The notes beneath the pieces are model-generated. The model worked only from the letters and a program-made list of their open reading frames with translations, did not search any database and was not told the DNA's origin. Source: Schistocerca nitens (lineage: Eukaryota > Arthropoda > Insecta > Orthoptera > Acrididae). Taken from it: a stretch of 64,000 nucleotides of DNA. Made by a program: the position numbers and the translations under genes. Shown piece after piece: positions 35,673 to 45,867 of this stretch. The stretch covers positions 69,328,501 to 69,392,500 of the forward strand of contig NC_064614.1 in the NCBI RefSeq assembly GCF_023898315.1, read 5' to 3'. How positions within the stretch are numbered: the first letter of the stretch is position 1; each line of letters begins with the position of its first letter.

Positions 35673-36046
35673 TGAAACGTCCCCTTAGAAAAATTATTTG
35701 ATTTTCAAACAGCTGAGCAAAACTGAACGTACTCAGACATTACTCTCTTTACTTATTCTGATCAACACTAAACTGACACACAATATTTTTAGCGCAACCC
35801 AATCTGACTTTCAAAAACCCCTACAAAAGAATGGCCTTGACTAACATTAACCTATACGTTTCACAAATCACTTACCTCACAAAAAGCTTCGTTACTCGAA
35901 CTACTGCAATACAGCGAGCGCCACTACTGCCAGCTAAATAGAAGATTCAAACTACTGAAGGCACTAACTACTGATAGGCATAGCTAGCAAATTAAAGATT
36001 TTGATAGAGAACAAACAATGTATTTACCTCAATAGTGTTCAAAGTG

Positions 36047-36115
<69 letters not shown>

Positions 36116-36399
36116 CAGTCCATGATATCCAATATTACAAATTTACTCTTTCTGATGGACACGCGTCCAGATCGTCCGCTCTCAAAATTCCGCCATCTCT
36201 CTCCTCACATCCACCACTGCTGGCGGCTCACCTCCAACTGCGCAATGCTACGCGCTGTTAACAGCGAACAGCGCAACACTACAACAGCGAATATTACAAC
36301 AATGCCACCCAGCCACAGACTGCACACAGCACAGCCATTGATTTTCATACAGTGCGCTACGTGGCGTTGCCAATATAAAAACCTAAACAGCCTACTTAC
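35673..36399 (+). mobile_element. Probable solo LTR with internal (TA)n
   Basis: A unit of about 727 bp starting TGAAACGTCCCCTTAG and ending CCTACTTAC, which interrupts the hAT frame between VR and GEIL. I recognise it as a repeat that is common in grasshopper sequences. TG at the start and near-CA at the end, plus the lack of coding sequence, suggest a solo LTR. I did not find a clean target duplication, so a non-autonomous DNA element is possible. Confidence 0.6.
36049..36114. repeat. (TA)n microsatellite, about 33 units
   Basis: Uninterrupted TA dinucleotides inside the solo-LTR-like repeat. The flanks GTTCAAAGTGAT and GCAGTCCATGAT belong to the repeat itself. Confidence 0.98.
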
Positions 36400-36848
36400 G
36401 TGGTGAAATCCTAATTCGTTTTTAGTAGCTCCGAAACGAAATAGATGTCTTTCCTCACTGAAAAAGAGAGAGCTGATCCACAGTCGTCGTACCCGAGCTG
36501 GCTGTCGAAGTTGAAAATTTTAGTCGACAATTCAGCCCACATGAATGAATTGAGTCTGAAACTTCGGGGAAAGGATAAGGTCGTATGAGATCTCTACAGT
36601 TCATGACACGCCTTCGAAAAAAGCTGTCGCTGTTTTAAAGACAGTTGGAAGGAGGATGATTTTCTCATTTTCACTGTTTAAAGAGTTTGTGCTACAACAC
36701 TGAAAATGTGAACACTGATTTTCCGACAGAAATTGCCTGTGACTTGAAACATTTTTGGAGAGACTTTTCGAGATCTCGACAGAAGTGGGAGTGACATTCT
36801 TATGTTCCAAAATCTGTTTCATTGTAGCCTTGAGGATGCTCCAGTTAA
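36400..36848 (+). pseudogene. hAT transposase pseudogene 1, part 2
   Basis: Continues the hAT protein with GEILIRF, LRNEIDVF, then MSFLTEKERADPQ, WLSKLKILVDNSAHMNELSL, KLRGKDKVV (near 36445-36590), DLYSS and HAFEK, then decayed segments to CSLEDAPV ending at the TTAA (36845-36848). In intact relatives this zone reads RGxVLKRFxELRxEIxxFLxxKG...WLxxLAFLxDIxxHLNELNxxLQGKD. Several stops (e.g. in VV*DLYSS) and two frame changes are visible. A Kolobok-like element is inserted at the TTAA; removing it joins APV to KMGVIDEQAN without a frame change. Confidence 0.82.
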
Positions 36849-37243
36849 GGGGCTCCGGAAAGGCTCAAAATCATGAAAAGTTCAATTTTTACTTTTTTGC
36901 GTTTTCTGAATCTGCAGACTATTACCTTTTAATAGATATATAATTTATTCAATTCCGAAGACTACAACTATTTTTAAATTTTTTTTGAAATGTGTTCTAC
37001 ATGGGCGTGACCCACTGTGGCGCTGTTAAACTGCTGTCAAATGGTGTTATTCTTAACGTCCGTGTTCATCAGGTACATTTTAGTGATGTGAGATAAAGTA
37101 TGTGTTGTGGCTAACCTGTCATCGTTCAATATATATCGCTGCTGTGATTGTCGATTGTTTCATGTTTATTTACTCTGTCGTTATCTCGAAAATATTCGTA
37201 ATTAATTCTGTTTCTTGAGTCTCTGTTTTGTTGAAGTATAATA

Positions 37244-37882
37244 ATGAGTAAAAGTAAAGTTATTAGAAATCCTCTGAAGGCTTTTAAGAAAAGGAGAAAT
37301 GTTGGAAAGCCAAAGGTATGTGTTATTAGTGTAAACAATAAAGACGATGAAAATCCCCAACATAGCTTGTGTCCCAAAGAAGAAGAGAGTTGGTGTAAAT
37401 ATAACAAAGGATTGCTAACTGGTGAAGTGTACACTCATAAGCATAGTCTGCCTCATGCAATAATGGAGGTGATAAAACCTATTTTCAGAGACTTAGCTGC
37501 ACCTGAACTGTTGAAAAAGTGTATTCACGGAAAAACTCCAAACCCCAATGAAAGTGTAAATAGTGTTATATGGTCGAGAATCCCCAAGACTGTATTTGTT
37601 GGAATAGAAACACTTCACTTTGGTGTGTATGATGCTGTTCCGACTTTCAATGAAGGCAACATTGTAAGGTGCAAGGTATTTAGAAATATGGGAATGAAGA
37701 TAGGTTCTAACATGGTACGAGCGATGCTTTCTTTAGACAAGGAACGCCTTCGGGCTGCAGACAGGGCTGTAAAGAGTCTAGAAATACAAGCAAGAGTAAA
37801 CAGGAGGAGGAACAAAATGAAGCTGGAGGAGGAGTTTGCAGAGGATGAAGATAATCCATCCTATGGACCTGGAATGCACTAA
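37244..37882 (+). CDS. Truncated Kolobok-type (Mutator-like domain) transposase, N-C fusion
   Basis: A clean 212-codon frame. Residues 1-40 are basic (MSKSKVIRNPLKAFKKRRN...) and look like the start of Kolobok-type proteins. From residue about 45 it carries the C-terminal part: CPKEEESWCKYNKG, then HKHSLPHAIMEVIKPIFRDL, LLKKCIHGKTPNPNESVNSV, IWSRIPKTVFVGIETLHFGV and YDAVPTFNEGN, ending in a basic and acidic tail. The catalytic core and any THAP-type finger between these parts are missing. A deletion that preserved the frame is the simplest reading. Relatives are usually several hundred residues long. It cannot catalyse transposition, but it may still bind DNA or partner proteins; that is speculation. 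Confidence 0.8.
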   Translation: MSKSKVIRNPLKAFKKRRNVGKPKVCVISVNNKDDENPQHSLCPKEEESWCKYNKGLLTGEVYTHKHSLPHAIMEVIKPIFRDLAAPELLKKCIHGKTPNPNESVNSVIWSRIPKTVFVGIETLHFGVYDAVPTFNEGNIVRCKVFRNMGMKIGSNMVRAMLSLDKERLRAADRAVKSLEIQARVNRRRNKMKLEEEFAEDEDNPSYGPGMH

Positions 37883-37969
37883 AAAGTTAATCCAATCTTT
37901 GTCGCTCGATTCCCAAAACTTTTATTTTCTCATACTAATTACATGTTTTCTAAGGATCTTCCAAACATA

Positions 37970-39391
37970 CACTCCTGGAAATTGAAATAAGAACACCGTG
38001 AATTCATTGTCCCAGGAAGGGGAAACTTTATTGACACATTCCTGGGGTCAGATACATCACATGATCACACTGACAGAACCACAGGCACATAGACACAGGC
38101 AACAGAGCATGCACAATGTCGGCACTAGTACAGTGTATATCCACCTTTCGCAGCAATGCAGGCTGCTATTCTCCCATGGAGACGATCGTAGAGATGCTGG
38201 ATGTAGTCCTGTGGAACGGCTTGCCATGCCATTTCCACCTGGCGCCTCAGTTGGACCAGCGTTCGTGCTGGACGTGCAGACCGCGTGAGACGACGCTTCA
38301 TCCAGTCCCAAACATGCTCAATGGGGGACAGATCCGGAGATCTTGCTGGCCAGGGTAGTTGACTTACACCTTCTAGAGCACGTTGGGTGGCACGGGATAC
38401 ACGCGGACGTGCATTGACCTGTTGGAACAGCAAGTTCCCTTGCCGGTCTAGGAATGGTAGAACGATGGGTTCGATGACGGTTTGGATGTACCGTGCACTA
38501 TTCAGTGTCCCCTCGACGATCACCAGTGGTGTACGACCAGTGTAGGAGATCGCTCCCCACACCATGATGCAGGGTGTTGGCCCTGTGTGCCTCGGTCGTA
38601 TGCAGTCCTGACTGTGGCGCTCACCTGCACGGCGCCAAACACGCATACGACCATCATTGGCACCAAGGCAGAAGCGACTCTCATCGCTGAAGACGACACG
38701 TCTCCATTCGTCCCTCCATTCACGCCTATCGCGACACCACTGGAGGCGGGCTGCACGATGTTGGGGCGTGAGCGGAAGACGGCCTAACGGTCTGCGGGAC
38801 CGTAGCCCAGCTTCATGGAGACGGTTGCGAATGGTCCTCGCCGATACCCCAGGAGCAACAGTGTCCCTAATTTGCTGGGAAGTGGCGGTGCGGTCCCCTA
38901 CGGCACTGCGTAGGATCCTACGGTCTTGGCGTGCATCCGTGCGTCGCTGCGGTCCGGTCCCAGGTCGACGGGCACGTGCACCTTCCGCCGACCACTGGCG
39001 ACAACATCGATGTACTGTGGAGACCTCACGCCCCACGTGTTGAGCAATTCGGCGGTACGTCCACCCGGCCTCCCGCATGCCCACTATACGCCCTCGCTCA
39101 AAGTCCGTCAACTGCACATACGGTTCACGTCCACGCTGTCGCGGCATGCTACCAGTGTTAAAGACTGCGATGGAGCTCCGTATGCCACGGCAAACTGGCT
39201 GACACTGACGGCGGCGGTGCACAAATGCTGCGCAGCTAGCGCCATTAGACGGCCAACACCGCGGTTCCTGGTGTGTCCGCTGTGCCGTGCGTGTGATCAT
39301 TGCTTGTACAGCCCTCTCGCAGTGTCCGGAGCAAGTATGGTGGGTCTGACACACCGGTGTCAATGTGTTCTTTTTTCCATTTCCAGGAGTG
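37970..39391 (-). mobile_element. Tc1-like DNA transposon, copy 2 (1422 bp)
   Basis: Same ends and length as copies 1 and 3, inverted. The TA duplication is at 37968-37969 and 39392-39393. It is inserted within the Kolobok-like element downstream of its open frame. Few differences separate it from copy 3, so it is the youngest layer of this nest. Confidence 0.96.
38125..39147 (-). CDS. Tc1-like transposase, intact frame, catalytic D244 replaced by V
   Basis: Full 340-codon frame starting MPRQRGREPY (39147) with no stop. The frame is in fact open upstream to about 39363, close to the terminal repeat, but homology to Tc1 proteins begins at the chosen start. D155 and E277 are present. The second catalytic acid is changed: FQQVNARPR in place of FQQDNARPH, codon GTC for GAC on the coding strand (38416-38418), plus H248R close by. 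Loss of this aspartate removes metal binding, so the protein should be inactive for cutting while its DNA-binding half is unharmed. Confidence 0.93.
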   Translation of the reverse strand: MPRQRGREPYVQLTDFERGRIVGMREAGWTYRRIAQHVGREVSTVHRCCRQWSAEGARARRPGTGPQRRTDARQDRRILRSAVGDRTATSQQIRDTVAPGVSARTIRNRLHEAGLRSRRPLGRLPLTPQHRAARLQWCRDRREWRDEWRRVVFSDESRFCLGANDGRMRVWRRAGERHSQDCIRPRHTGPTPCIMVWGAISYTGRTPLVIVEGTLNSARYIQTVIEPIVLPFLDRQGNLLFQQVNARPRVSRATQRALEGVSQLPWPARSPDLSPIEHVWDWMKRRLTRSARPARTLVQLRRQVEMAWQAVPQDYIQHLYDRLHGRIAACIAAKGGYTLY

Positions 39392-39716
39392 TATTTGTTT
39401 CAAACTTTCAGTTAATGTTACACAGTACCTTCTGCATAACTTAACGCAGCCTTTTTCCAAAAAACTGTATATTTTTGAATATATAAATAAAAAATTGCCA
39501 AAAAAATGTTGTGAATTTTCATTACAATTGAAAAAAAATCATCTTTAATAACTGAACTAAAATTTTGTAAAATCCCTGTGTTAAGTTGTAGCCGATATTC
39601 CAATAAATAATCTGTAAAAAGTTCAACTTCCTACCTCAAATACTTTGTGAGGAAAGATGAAATTTATAAGCGTTATTTTAACATTGCAAGTATAGGGCGT
39701 TCCGGAGCCCCTTAAA

Positions 39717-39990
39717 ATGGGTGTCATTGATGAGCAAGCAAATGACTTACTGAAAGAGAAGAACAGAGACGAAAAAATTGTTCAATTTTTTCGCTGCTTA
39801 CCTCAAGTTGTGTTTTTCAGACGAAGACCTTTGCTGCTGGTACGGCACCAGTGTTTGGAACAACTTAGGTCTGTGAGCAAATGTTTTCGTATATGAGATT
39901 TGTTTTTTCTGCTTAGTTTGTGAGTTTCGGATATGTGCATGTTAGGTCTGATGTAGCAACATTTTAGCTAACGACACCTGTTTTGGTAAC
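39717..39990 (+). pseudogene. hAT transposase pseudogene 1, part 3 (C-terminal dimerisation region)
   Basis: Starts right after the TTAA with KMGVIDEQANDLLKEKN, then KIVQFFRCLPQVV, and in a shifted frame FQTKTFAAGTAPVFGTT, stop, VCEQMFSYMRF. The last part is the FGSTYxCEQxFSxM motif of the hAT C-terminal dimerisation domain, with Y changed to a stop (TAG). This confirms the family and orientation. Confidence 0.8.
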
Positions 39991-40102
39991 TTATTTAGTA
40001 ATAGATATGTTTGTCGTCCTCGTTTTCTGTGAGGTCACAGTGCCACTCATCCGCGATTAACACCGAACGGTGAACGTCCAGAGCTTTCGTTCTGGCTTGC
40101 AG

Positions 40103-40330
40103 GTATTGTACAGTATGATAATGTGGCACGCGCTCTTCAGTTTGGCCCGCTCTGAGGAAAGTTTAGTTATCTCTGCTCTAGGCCAGATTACATTACACAG
40201 ATGTTGCCCGACACGCACGTATTGAGCAGAATGATGATGCGGCACGCGCTCGTAATTTTGTCAGTTACCTGGCCCGCTGTGACGAAAGTTTGATGACCCC
40301 TGCACAACTGTTGCCCGACGGCACACGTAT
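40103..40330. repeat. Imperfect tandem duplication, unit 108-116 bp
   Basis: Two units begin at GTATTG (40103 and 40219) and share ATGTGGCACGCGCTC / ATGCGGCACGCGCTC, a TGGCCCGCT segment and GTTGCCCGAC near the end; a third GTATTGAC starts at 40327. It lies at the end of the hAT relic and may be part of its terminal region. Confidence 0.7.
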
Positions 40331-40399
40331 TGACAGGTTTACTCTTGGTTCTGACGCGTCACGTCGTCTGGAGTTGTCCTCCACTGCGCTAGAATGATC

Positions 40400-40830
40400 A
40401 CCAGGTCGGCGACGCTTAGCAGAGCGGGCAGCGTTCGTGTACGCACGCGCCCCTCTCCCCTGCTTCTATCGTTGGGGACAGGCCAGCCGTAAAGCTACCG
40501 GGCTCTGGGGAGCCTGCCCGCAGAGACCGAACAGTGGCGCGCCCGGGGAAAGTTGGCGCCAGGCGCAGGCGCGACTTAGGCTGGCCCGCGAGGCACCGGG
40601 CTTTGCGGCTAATTGAGACGAACGCGTGGTGTATGAGCGGTGGCGGCGGCGGCGGCAGAGCAGGGCCGGCGGCGGTGGCTTGTGTACTGTGCGCGCCGCC
40701 GCCACAATGAGGATACATCGCCGGGGGCGGCGCGGGTTACCCGCCGTAATTAGCGGGCATTAGCGCCACCGGGGAGCTCCGCCTCCACCACCTGCACTCT
40801 GCTGCCGCCTTGTCGACACTTCTGCTGGCG
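40400..40830. promoter_or_regulatory. GC-rich CpG island, possible host promoter or first exon
   Basis: A sharp rise in GC and CpG content against the AT-rich surroundings, including (GGC)n at about 40641-40660 and several GCGCC/GGCGCG motifs. Near 40741-40770 the run CCGTAATTAGCGGGCATTAG holds two TAAT/ATTA-type homeodomain-like cores. No repeat family was recognised. In insects, unmethylated GC-rich islands often mark developmental gene promoters, so a host regulatory element is plausible but unproven. Open frames within it look like GC-driven chance. Confidence 0.4.
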
Positions 40831-41318
40831 CAACAACACTTCCTATGCCTATACGGTGAAACTGCTGGAAGGTACGAAATTTTTACCCCAGCTAGTATCT
40901 TTAAACGAAACATATTTAGACGTCTGACTGCACCACACCGAAGTCCAAACGCCCAAGTATTTGTCAGCTTTTAACAGACCACCATGTACCTATCGAATGC
41001 TGTAACAGCTACAAGGCTGTGTGACCTCAACGCTGATACGTAAACCTTGCCAGGGAACACGCGCTAGTCTTTTCTAAGGGTATGGACAAAAAATAAAGAA
41101 CCCCGCGAGAAATGCGCGCTCGAAGAGAAATGCAGATGCTACCTAAGCTGGCAGGTTGTTCTGTTGTAAATGACCATGAGCAGCACCTGTTCAATGCCCT
41201 CAATAAGTTAAAAGTGTCACTCGTGGTTAACTCTTTCTTCTGTGTAGCTGTGAATGAATTCTGTCGGTCTAAAGTGGAATCGAACGTAGGCAAAGAGTTA
41301 GTGGATGCTTTCCTACCA
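40831..41318. other. Unassigned
   Basis: Between the GC-rich island and a SINE. No coding sequence or repeat was recognised. The flank right before the SINE (41307-41318) is its target duplication. Confidence 0.5.
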
Positions 41319-41504
41319 GCCGGCCGGGGTGGCCGAGCGGTTAAAGGCGCTACAGTCTGGAACCGCGCGACCGCTGCGGTCGCAGGTTCGAATCCTGCCT
41401 CGGGCATGGATGTGTGTGATGTCCTTAGGTTTAAGTAGTTCTAAGTTCTAGGGGACTGATGACCATAGAAGGTAAGTCCCATAGTGCTCAGAGCCATTTT
41501 TTTT
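41319..41504 (+). mobile_element. tRNA-derived SINE with exact 12-bp target duplication
   Basis: A well-preserved copy: TGGCCGAGCGG A box, GGTTCGAATCC B box, GCCTCGGGCATGGATGTGTG, and a T-rich end. The duplication GCTTTCCTACCA is at 41307-41318 and 41505-41516. Perfect boxes and an exact duplication mark it as one of the youngest SINEs in the window. Confidence 0.96.
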
Positions 41505-41516
41505 GCTTTCCTACCA

Positions 41517-42595
41517 AGGGAGCCAAAGTGTTAGTGAGTGAAGAGGTACCGTATCGAAAGTCGATATGGACTACAGAGGAAACGGAAGAACATCATCCTC
41601 TAAGTTACAAGCCGGATGAAGCTGTGTGTTCAGTGATCGTGACAGACGGTCATTGAAGAGAAGTGTAACGAAATATAAGACGACGACAGCTGCAAAAATC
41701 ACTGCAAAACCGGAAGTCGCACTCGCGAACCCTATGAGCACAAACCATAATGAAGGGAGCTCCATAAGTGGGGAATTGCAGGGCTGACTGGAATTCTGAA
41801 ATCACTCATCAGTGATGGAAATAACCGTAACAGGAAGACGTGATGCCGAAGCCATTAACCCAGATCTGTAGTGCAATAAAAGAAAGCCATTTGGTCGGAT
41901 ACGTCTTGTTTCACACTGTTTCGAACTTCCGGCACAGTTGACGTGCCAAGAGTGATCCGTATCGTTTGGCCAGCCATAACGTGGTATTCCATGGGACTCA
42001 AACTTACTCAGCAATGTCTCCTTACGGTCGAGGGTTACGTGACCATTTTGGCTGATTAGGTCCATCCCAGGGTACAATGTTAATTACCCAGTAGTGATGC
42101 TATGTTCCAAGACGACAGGTCACTATTCTCGCTGCTCGCGTCGTCCGTCACTATTTTGGTGGGCAAGTGTATAAATCGTCTCATCTACCTTGCCACCACA
42201 GTCACCAGATCTTAATTATCGTTGAGCCTTTCCGGTCTAGTTTGGAGGAAAGTATGTGTTCTCTATGCACCTCCGTCATCGTTACCTTAACTTGCAGGAA
42301 GAATAACCACACATTACCTGTATCTATCCGCTGGGAGGCGACTGGAAGCGGGTTTTAATGTCAAAGTTTTTGAAACCTGGTTGTGAAGGGATGAGGATGG
42401 GGCTGTAATCAGTTACTATTGGTTGAATTTTAAAGTTACATACATTTATTTTTAAAACAGTAATTCCAGACACAACAATAAATAAAAAAATATCACACGT
42501 TATTAACGAAGAAATAAACAACTGTGTAAATAATAGTGTTTTCAGTGTATTACAATTTAGCAAATCACCATAAAGTACAGATATAGACGATACTT
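41517..42595. other. Unassigned, possible repeat remnants
   Basis: No recognised gene. The part 41800-42080 read on the minus strand resembles repeats I have seen in grasshopper DNA, but I cannot name the family. The rest is AT-rich and noncoding. Confidence 0.4.
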
Positions 42596-42599
42596 TAAA

Positions 42600-43610
42600 A
42601 AAAAAAAAAAGCCACTGTGATCACGGCTGAAGGCCTTGCACGCCAAGAATGGCAATAAATTAAGAACGTTTAAGAACTCGCTGCAATTACATCTTACAGG
42701 TATTGAAATATTAAAAGGTAAGTGGCCATAAAAAGAGCAGAAGGAATCACACGCCAGGAATGGCAGTAAATAAGATTTTAAAACTTACTGCTAAAATACA
42801 AATATTGAATTATTTTTTCGAAGCAAATGACCACAATCCTTGCTGAAGGCTTTACACGCCAGGAACGGCAATTATATAAACATTTTAGAAACCTGCTGTA
42901 AAACAGCAAGTACAAGCAAAGGTCAGTTAAAAGAAACAAGCAACTGACCACCATACAGGCGAAATAAGATGATGAAAATCTTGTAACACAACCCTTACAC
43001 TGCTAAATTTATTCTAGAAGGCGACAGAACTATTAACTAGATTATATAACCATTAATGTAGGCATTACAAGGTATGGTAACAAATAATAAAATAATAAAA
43101 CACAAGGACCAATCACAGACGGTGCTCCAGCAATCGACTTCTGAGAAGGTCCACCAACAAACACTTTCACGAGCGATCTCATAGGTAGCCAAGAGTTGCA
43201 TTCATTTTAGAAGATTGTAACTCAGACTAGTGGCAGTCTAACGAAAGACTAATAATAATCTTTCTGAAGCTACCTGATGTCCAATAAACCAAATGCAAGA
43301 ATGGAACAATACTCCAAAGCTGGAACTGGCGGACTGCATTACGCCCCCGGAATACTGCGCTTAGAGCCCCCAGAACGAGAAAGGAATCACTACCACCAGA
43401 GTAGAAGAATCACAAAAGGCCTACAATCAAGAAAGCTGTGAAAACTACACGTCTTACTGGACAGCAGTGCCAAGGCGAGGAAACGTACACTGCCGTTACA
43501 TACACTAACCCCCAGGGCAGGTAACTGGGGCGTTAGCAGCCACCAGGCAGGAAAAATACCGTTGGTTGAACTTAACAAATTGTAGCAAGTCGAACGCAGT
43601 AAACAGTAAT
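42600..43610. repeat. Unclassified interspersed repeat family C
   Basis: Left part: spaced copies of GGCTGAAGGCCTTGCACGCC, AGCAGAAGGAATCACACGCC and TGCTGAAGGCTTTACACGCC (42622-42870), each followed by AGGAATGGCA-like text, with a period near 110 bp. Right part: block 43474-43572 with GGGCAGGTAACTGGGGCGTT that corresponds to the blocks in families A (12873-12971) and B (55855-55951). It is the most diverged of the three copies. Confidence 0.65.
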
Positions 43611-45224
43611 AAGAACTCGAGGAAAGCTGATCGGATCCGTCTTCCCCAAGCACTCCACTCACTGCTCTTCGCATCAGCGACACTACGAGCAGCAACACGA
43701 ACACAAGTCACTGGAGAATCGCGAGATGTCACGGTGGTGGAGGTTTCTCTACTTGAACTGAAATGAACTCATCTTAAGGCCTGCAGGATCTGGTTTACGA
43801 CGAGGTCGTGCACCCTCGTCAGCACAGCCCTTTCATCCAGCAGTCCATGCACGCCCCCAGTGGTCCCAGCGTGTTTGCGCACTGCGCGGACCTGGCTCCT
43901 CCTGAGTCCCCATGCGAACTCCACAGTCACACTTTTCGGAAAAACAACGACGCTCCCCAAAGGGCAACAGTTACTACTTATCGCTAACCACCACTGCTGC
44001 CACTAGCGGACAGGCAACACTTGCGAAATGAGTGGCGACAGTCAAGACGAGAAGAAGACAAACAACTGAAACCACGCCAACTGAAGGATACGGTCTGGCC
44101 TCCAACAGAGGGCAGAAACCTACAAACAGCACCAACGCGAGCCGCAGCATGGTTCAGTGTTTCCTACAATGTGTTAGCCATGGTAATGCGTTGGTAATAA
44201 GTGGGCTCGGAGATGACAGTCACGACTTGTTCATGACAATCGGTGTTAAACATTGAGAGACGTGAATCAAGCCAATGTTTGTTTGCCCACTTTTACTCAT
44301 ATTTTCCATGCAAGCGAGGAAAAATCACGGTGCGAACATAGACGGAGTACGTTTATTCTCATCTTAATTAGCAGATGTTCAGTAAAGTGTAAACCCCGAC
44401 CGGTCGTTCAGGCGTTCAAGAGTTAAATTTCTATTGTGTAGTTTTCTCTTTAGGATAGAAACTATAGCTAATAGTTAATTCTCATGGAATTTCAGACGAT
44501 ATAATATTCAGAGCCACGAAGATAATGTTAGTACAGTATTTGTGCAACGTGTGACTGTCAGCTGCTTAGCTCTCAGCTGCTCTTGGTATAAGGCAAGAGA
44601 GAGTCTAACGTGACAACAGGGGGACTCCTTTTAATAGTACTGACATTTGGCTCATTGCAGGTCCATCTCAACCAGTTTCCGAAAGGACATTAAGAATAGA
44701 ACACGGTGCAATGGACATTCGCAGACGGGTACCTTGCGAAATGTTTTTACCACTTCGGCACATGAAGCTACATGAATTCAGCTCTTAAAATATCACAAAG
44801 CTCGACAGTAACTGACTACAGGCATGTTGGGTGAATGAATTGCAATACGGCCTCTTTTCAAATCATGCAAGGTGTCTAGTGCACTCACGTTGATCTTCGT
44901 TCTTCATATTCGTGATGAGTATCTCCTAAGACGACAACAGTCATGTTATCACCGCTGTAAGCAAGCGTTCCTGGTTTAACGAATACTCATGCCATCTGTT
45001 ACACCTCTACTGAACCCCGAAGTCAAGCAAATTTTAATCCCAGATAAAATGTCTTTAACTCTTTGTAACAGCTGGAGAAATACAGCAATGTCGGTGGAAT
45101 TAAGTAGCTTGACGGTATCTAATCATCAGAGTGTCTTGGCCTGCACAGAACGAACTTGTGAATTTACATCCTCGGCGAACTGTAACTAGTGGCAGGACTA
45201 TAAGCTGTGTTCCGCGATATTAGG
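43611..45224. other. Unassigned
   Basis: Moderately GC-rich to about 44270, which may still be repeat C, then AT-rich. Short frames only. The stretch 44880-45190 looks faintly like decayed transposon coding sequence, but I found no diagnostic motif. Confidence 0.45.
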
Positions 45225-45640
45225 ACTATGCCTCTTGGGGGCGGCATTTGCTTGTACATCTAACCTTACATTTACATCTCTACTCGCCTCTCCTGATCCA
45301 GTAGCGAATGGTCTATGGGGAGAACGGTTGTTGATAAGCCTCATTGTGGGCTCGAATCTCTCTTACCTTGCCTTTGTCGTCTTTTCGTGACCTCTATGTA
45401 ACATGACGCTATATACTGGGTGACTCTTTTTAGGAACGTACGCTCTTTGTATCTCCAGCAGTGAGCCAAATATTGATGGACAACGCCTCTTTAATAGCGT
45501 TTGTCAATAAAGTTTTATGAACGTCTCTGTACCACTTTACAGCTACTGAAAGAGCCTGTGAAGAAACATGCTGCTGTTCTTGGGATCATCTCAGTTTCTT
45601 CTCTCCATCCGATGTGGTAAGAGTTCCAGGCTCACTAGAA
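45225..45640 (-). mobile_element. CR1-like LINE 3' end fragment
   Basis: Minus strand shows the end of a CR1-like open frame with the KRRQ(G)KVREIRAHNEAYQQP pattern (near 45340-45400), followed by an untranslated tail ending in GATGTACAAGC and GATGTAAATG-type short repeats. A second LINE 3' end starts right next to it at 45640, so two truncated copies are stacked. Confidence 0.5.
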
Positions 45641-45867
45641 TCTACATCTACAGCTAAATATACAGTTACATCTCTACTCTGCAAACCAATATGAACTGCA
45701 TGGCAGAGGGCCCTTCCCATTGTACGAGTCATTAGGACTTCTTTCAGTTCCATTCATGTATGGGCGTAGGAAGAATAACTGTTCAAGCACCTCTGTGAGT
45801 ACTGTAATAAATCTAACTGTATCCTCGCGATCACTACGGGAGCGTACGTCGGGTGTTTAGTTGTATA

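Larger units (their letters stand above)
36849..39712 (+). mobile_element. Kolobok-like TTAA DNA transposon derivative (1440 bp plus nested Tc1)
   Basis: Flanked by exact TTAA duplications (36845-36848 and 39713-39716). Inverted termini begin GGGGCTCCGGAA on the left and end TTCCGGAGCCCC on the right (12 bp perfect). Without the nested Tc1-like copy 2 and its TA the element is 1440 bp. The TTAA target and the encoded C-terminal domain fit the Kolobok group; piggyBac shares the TTAA target but not this protein. It is too short for a full transposase, so it is a deletion derivative. Confidence 0.85.

Noticed and set aside
37998..38787. Several 80-128-codon open frames antisense to Tc1-like copy 2, also seen in copies 1 and 3
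   Set aside because: They are shadows of the GC-rich transposase gene on the other strand; they recur only because the element recurs and show no family motifs.
40416..40718. 100-codon minus-strand frame in the first CpG island
   Set aside because: Same reason: low-complexity Pro/Arg-rich frame driven by GC and a GGC repeat.
41330..41400. tRNA gene at the head of a SINE
   Set aside because: The sequence has A and B boxes but is fused to the SINE body, has target duplications, and occurs in seven places.
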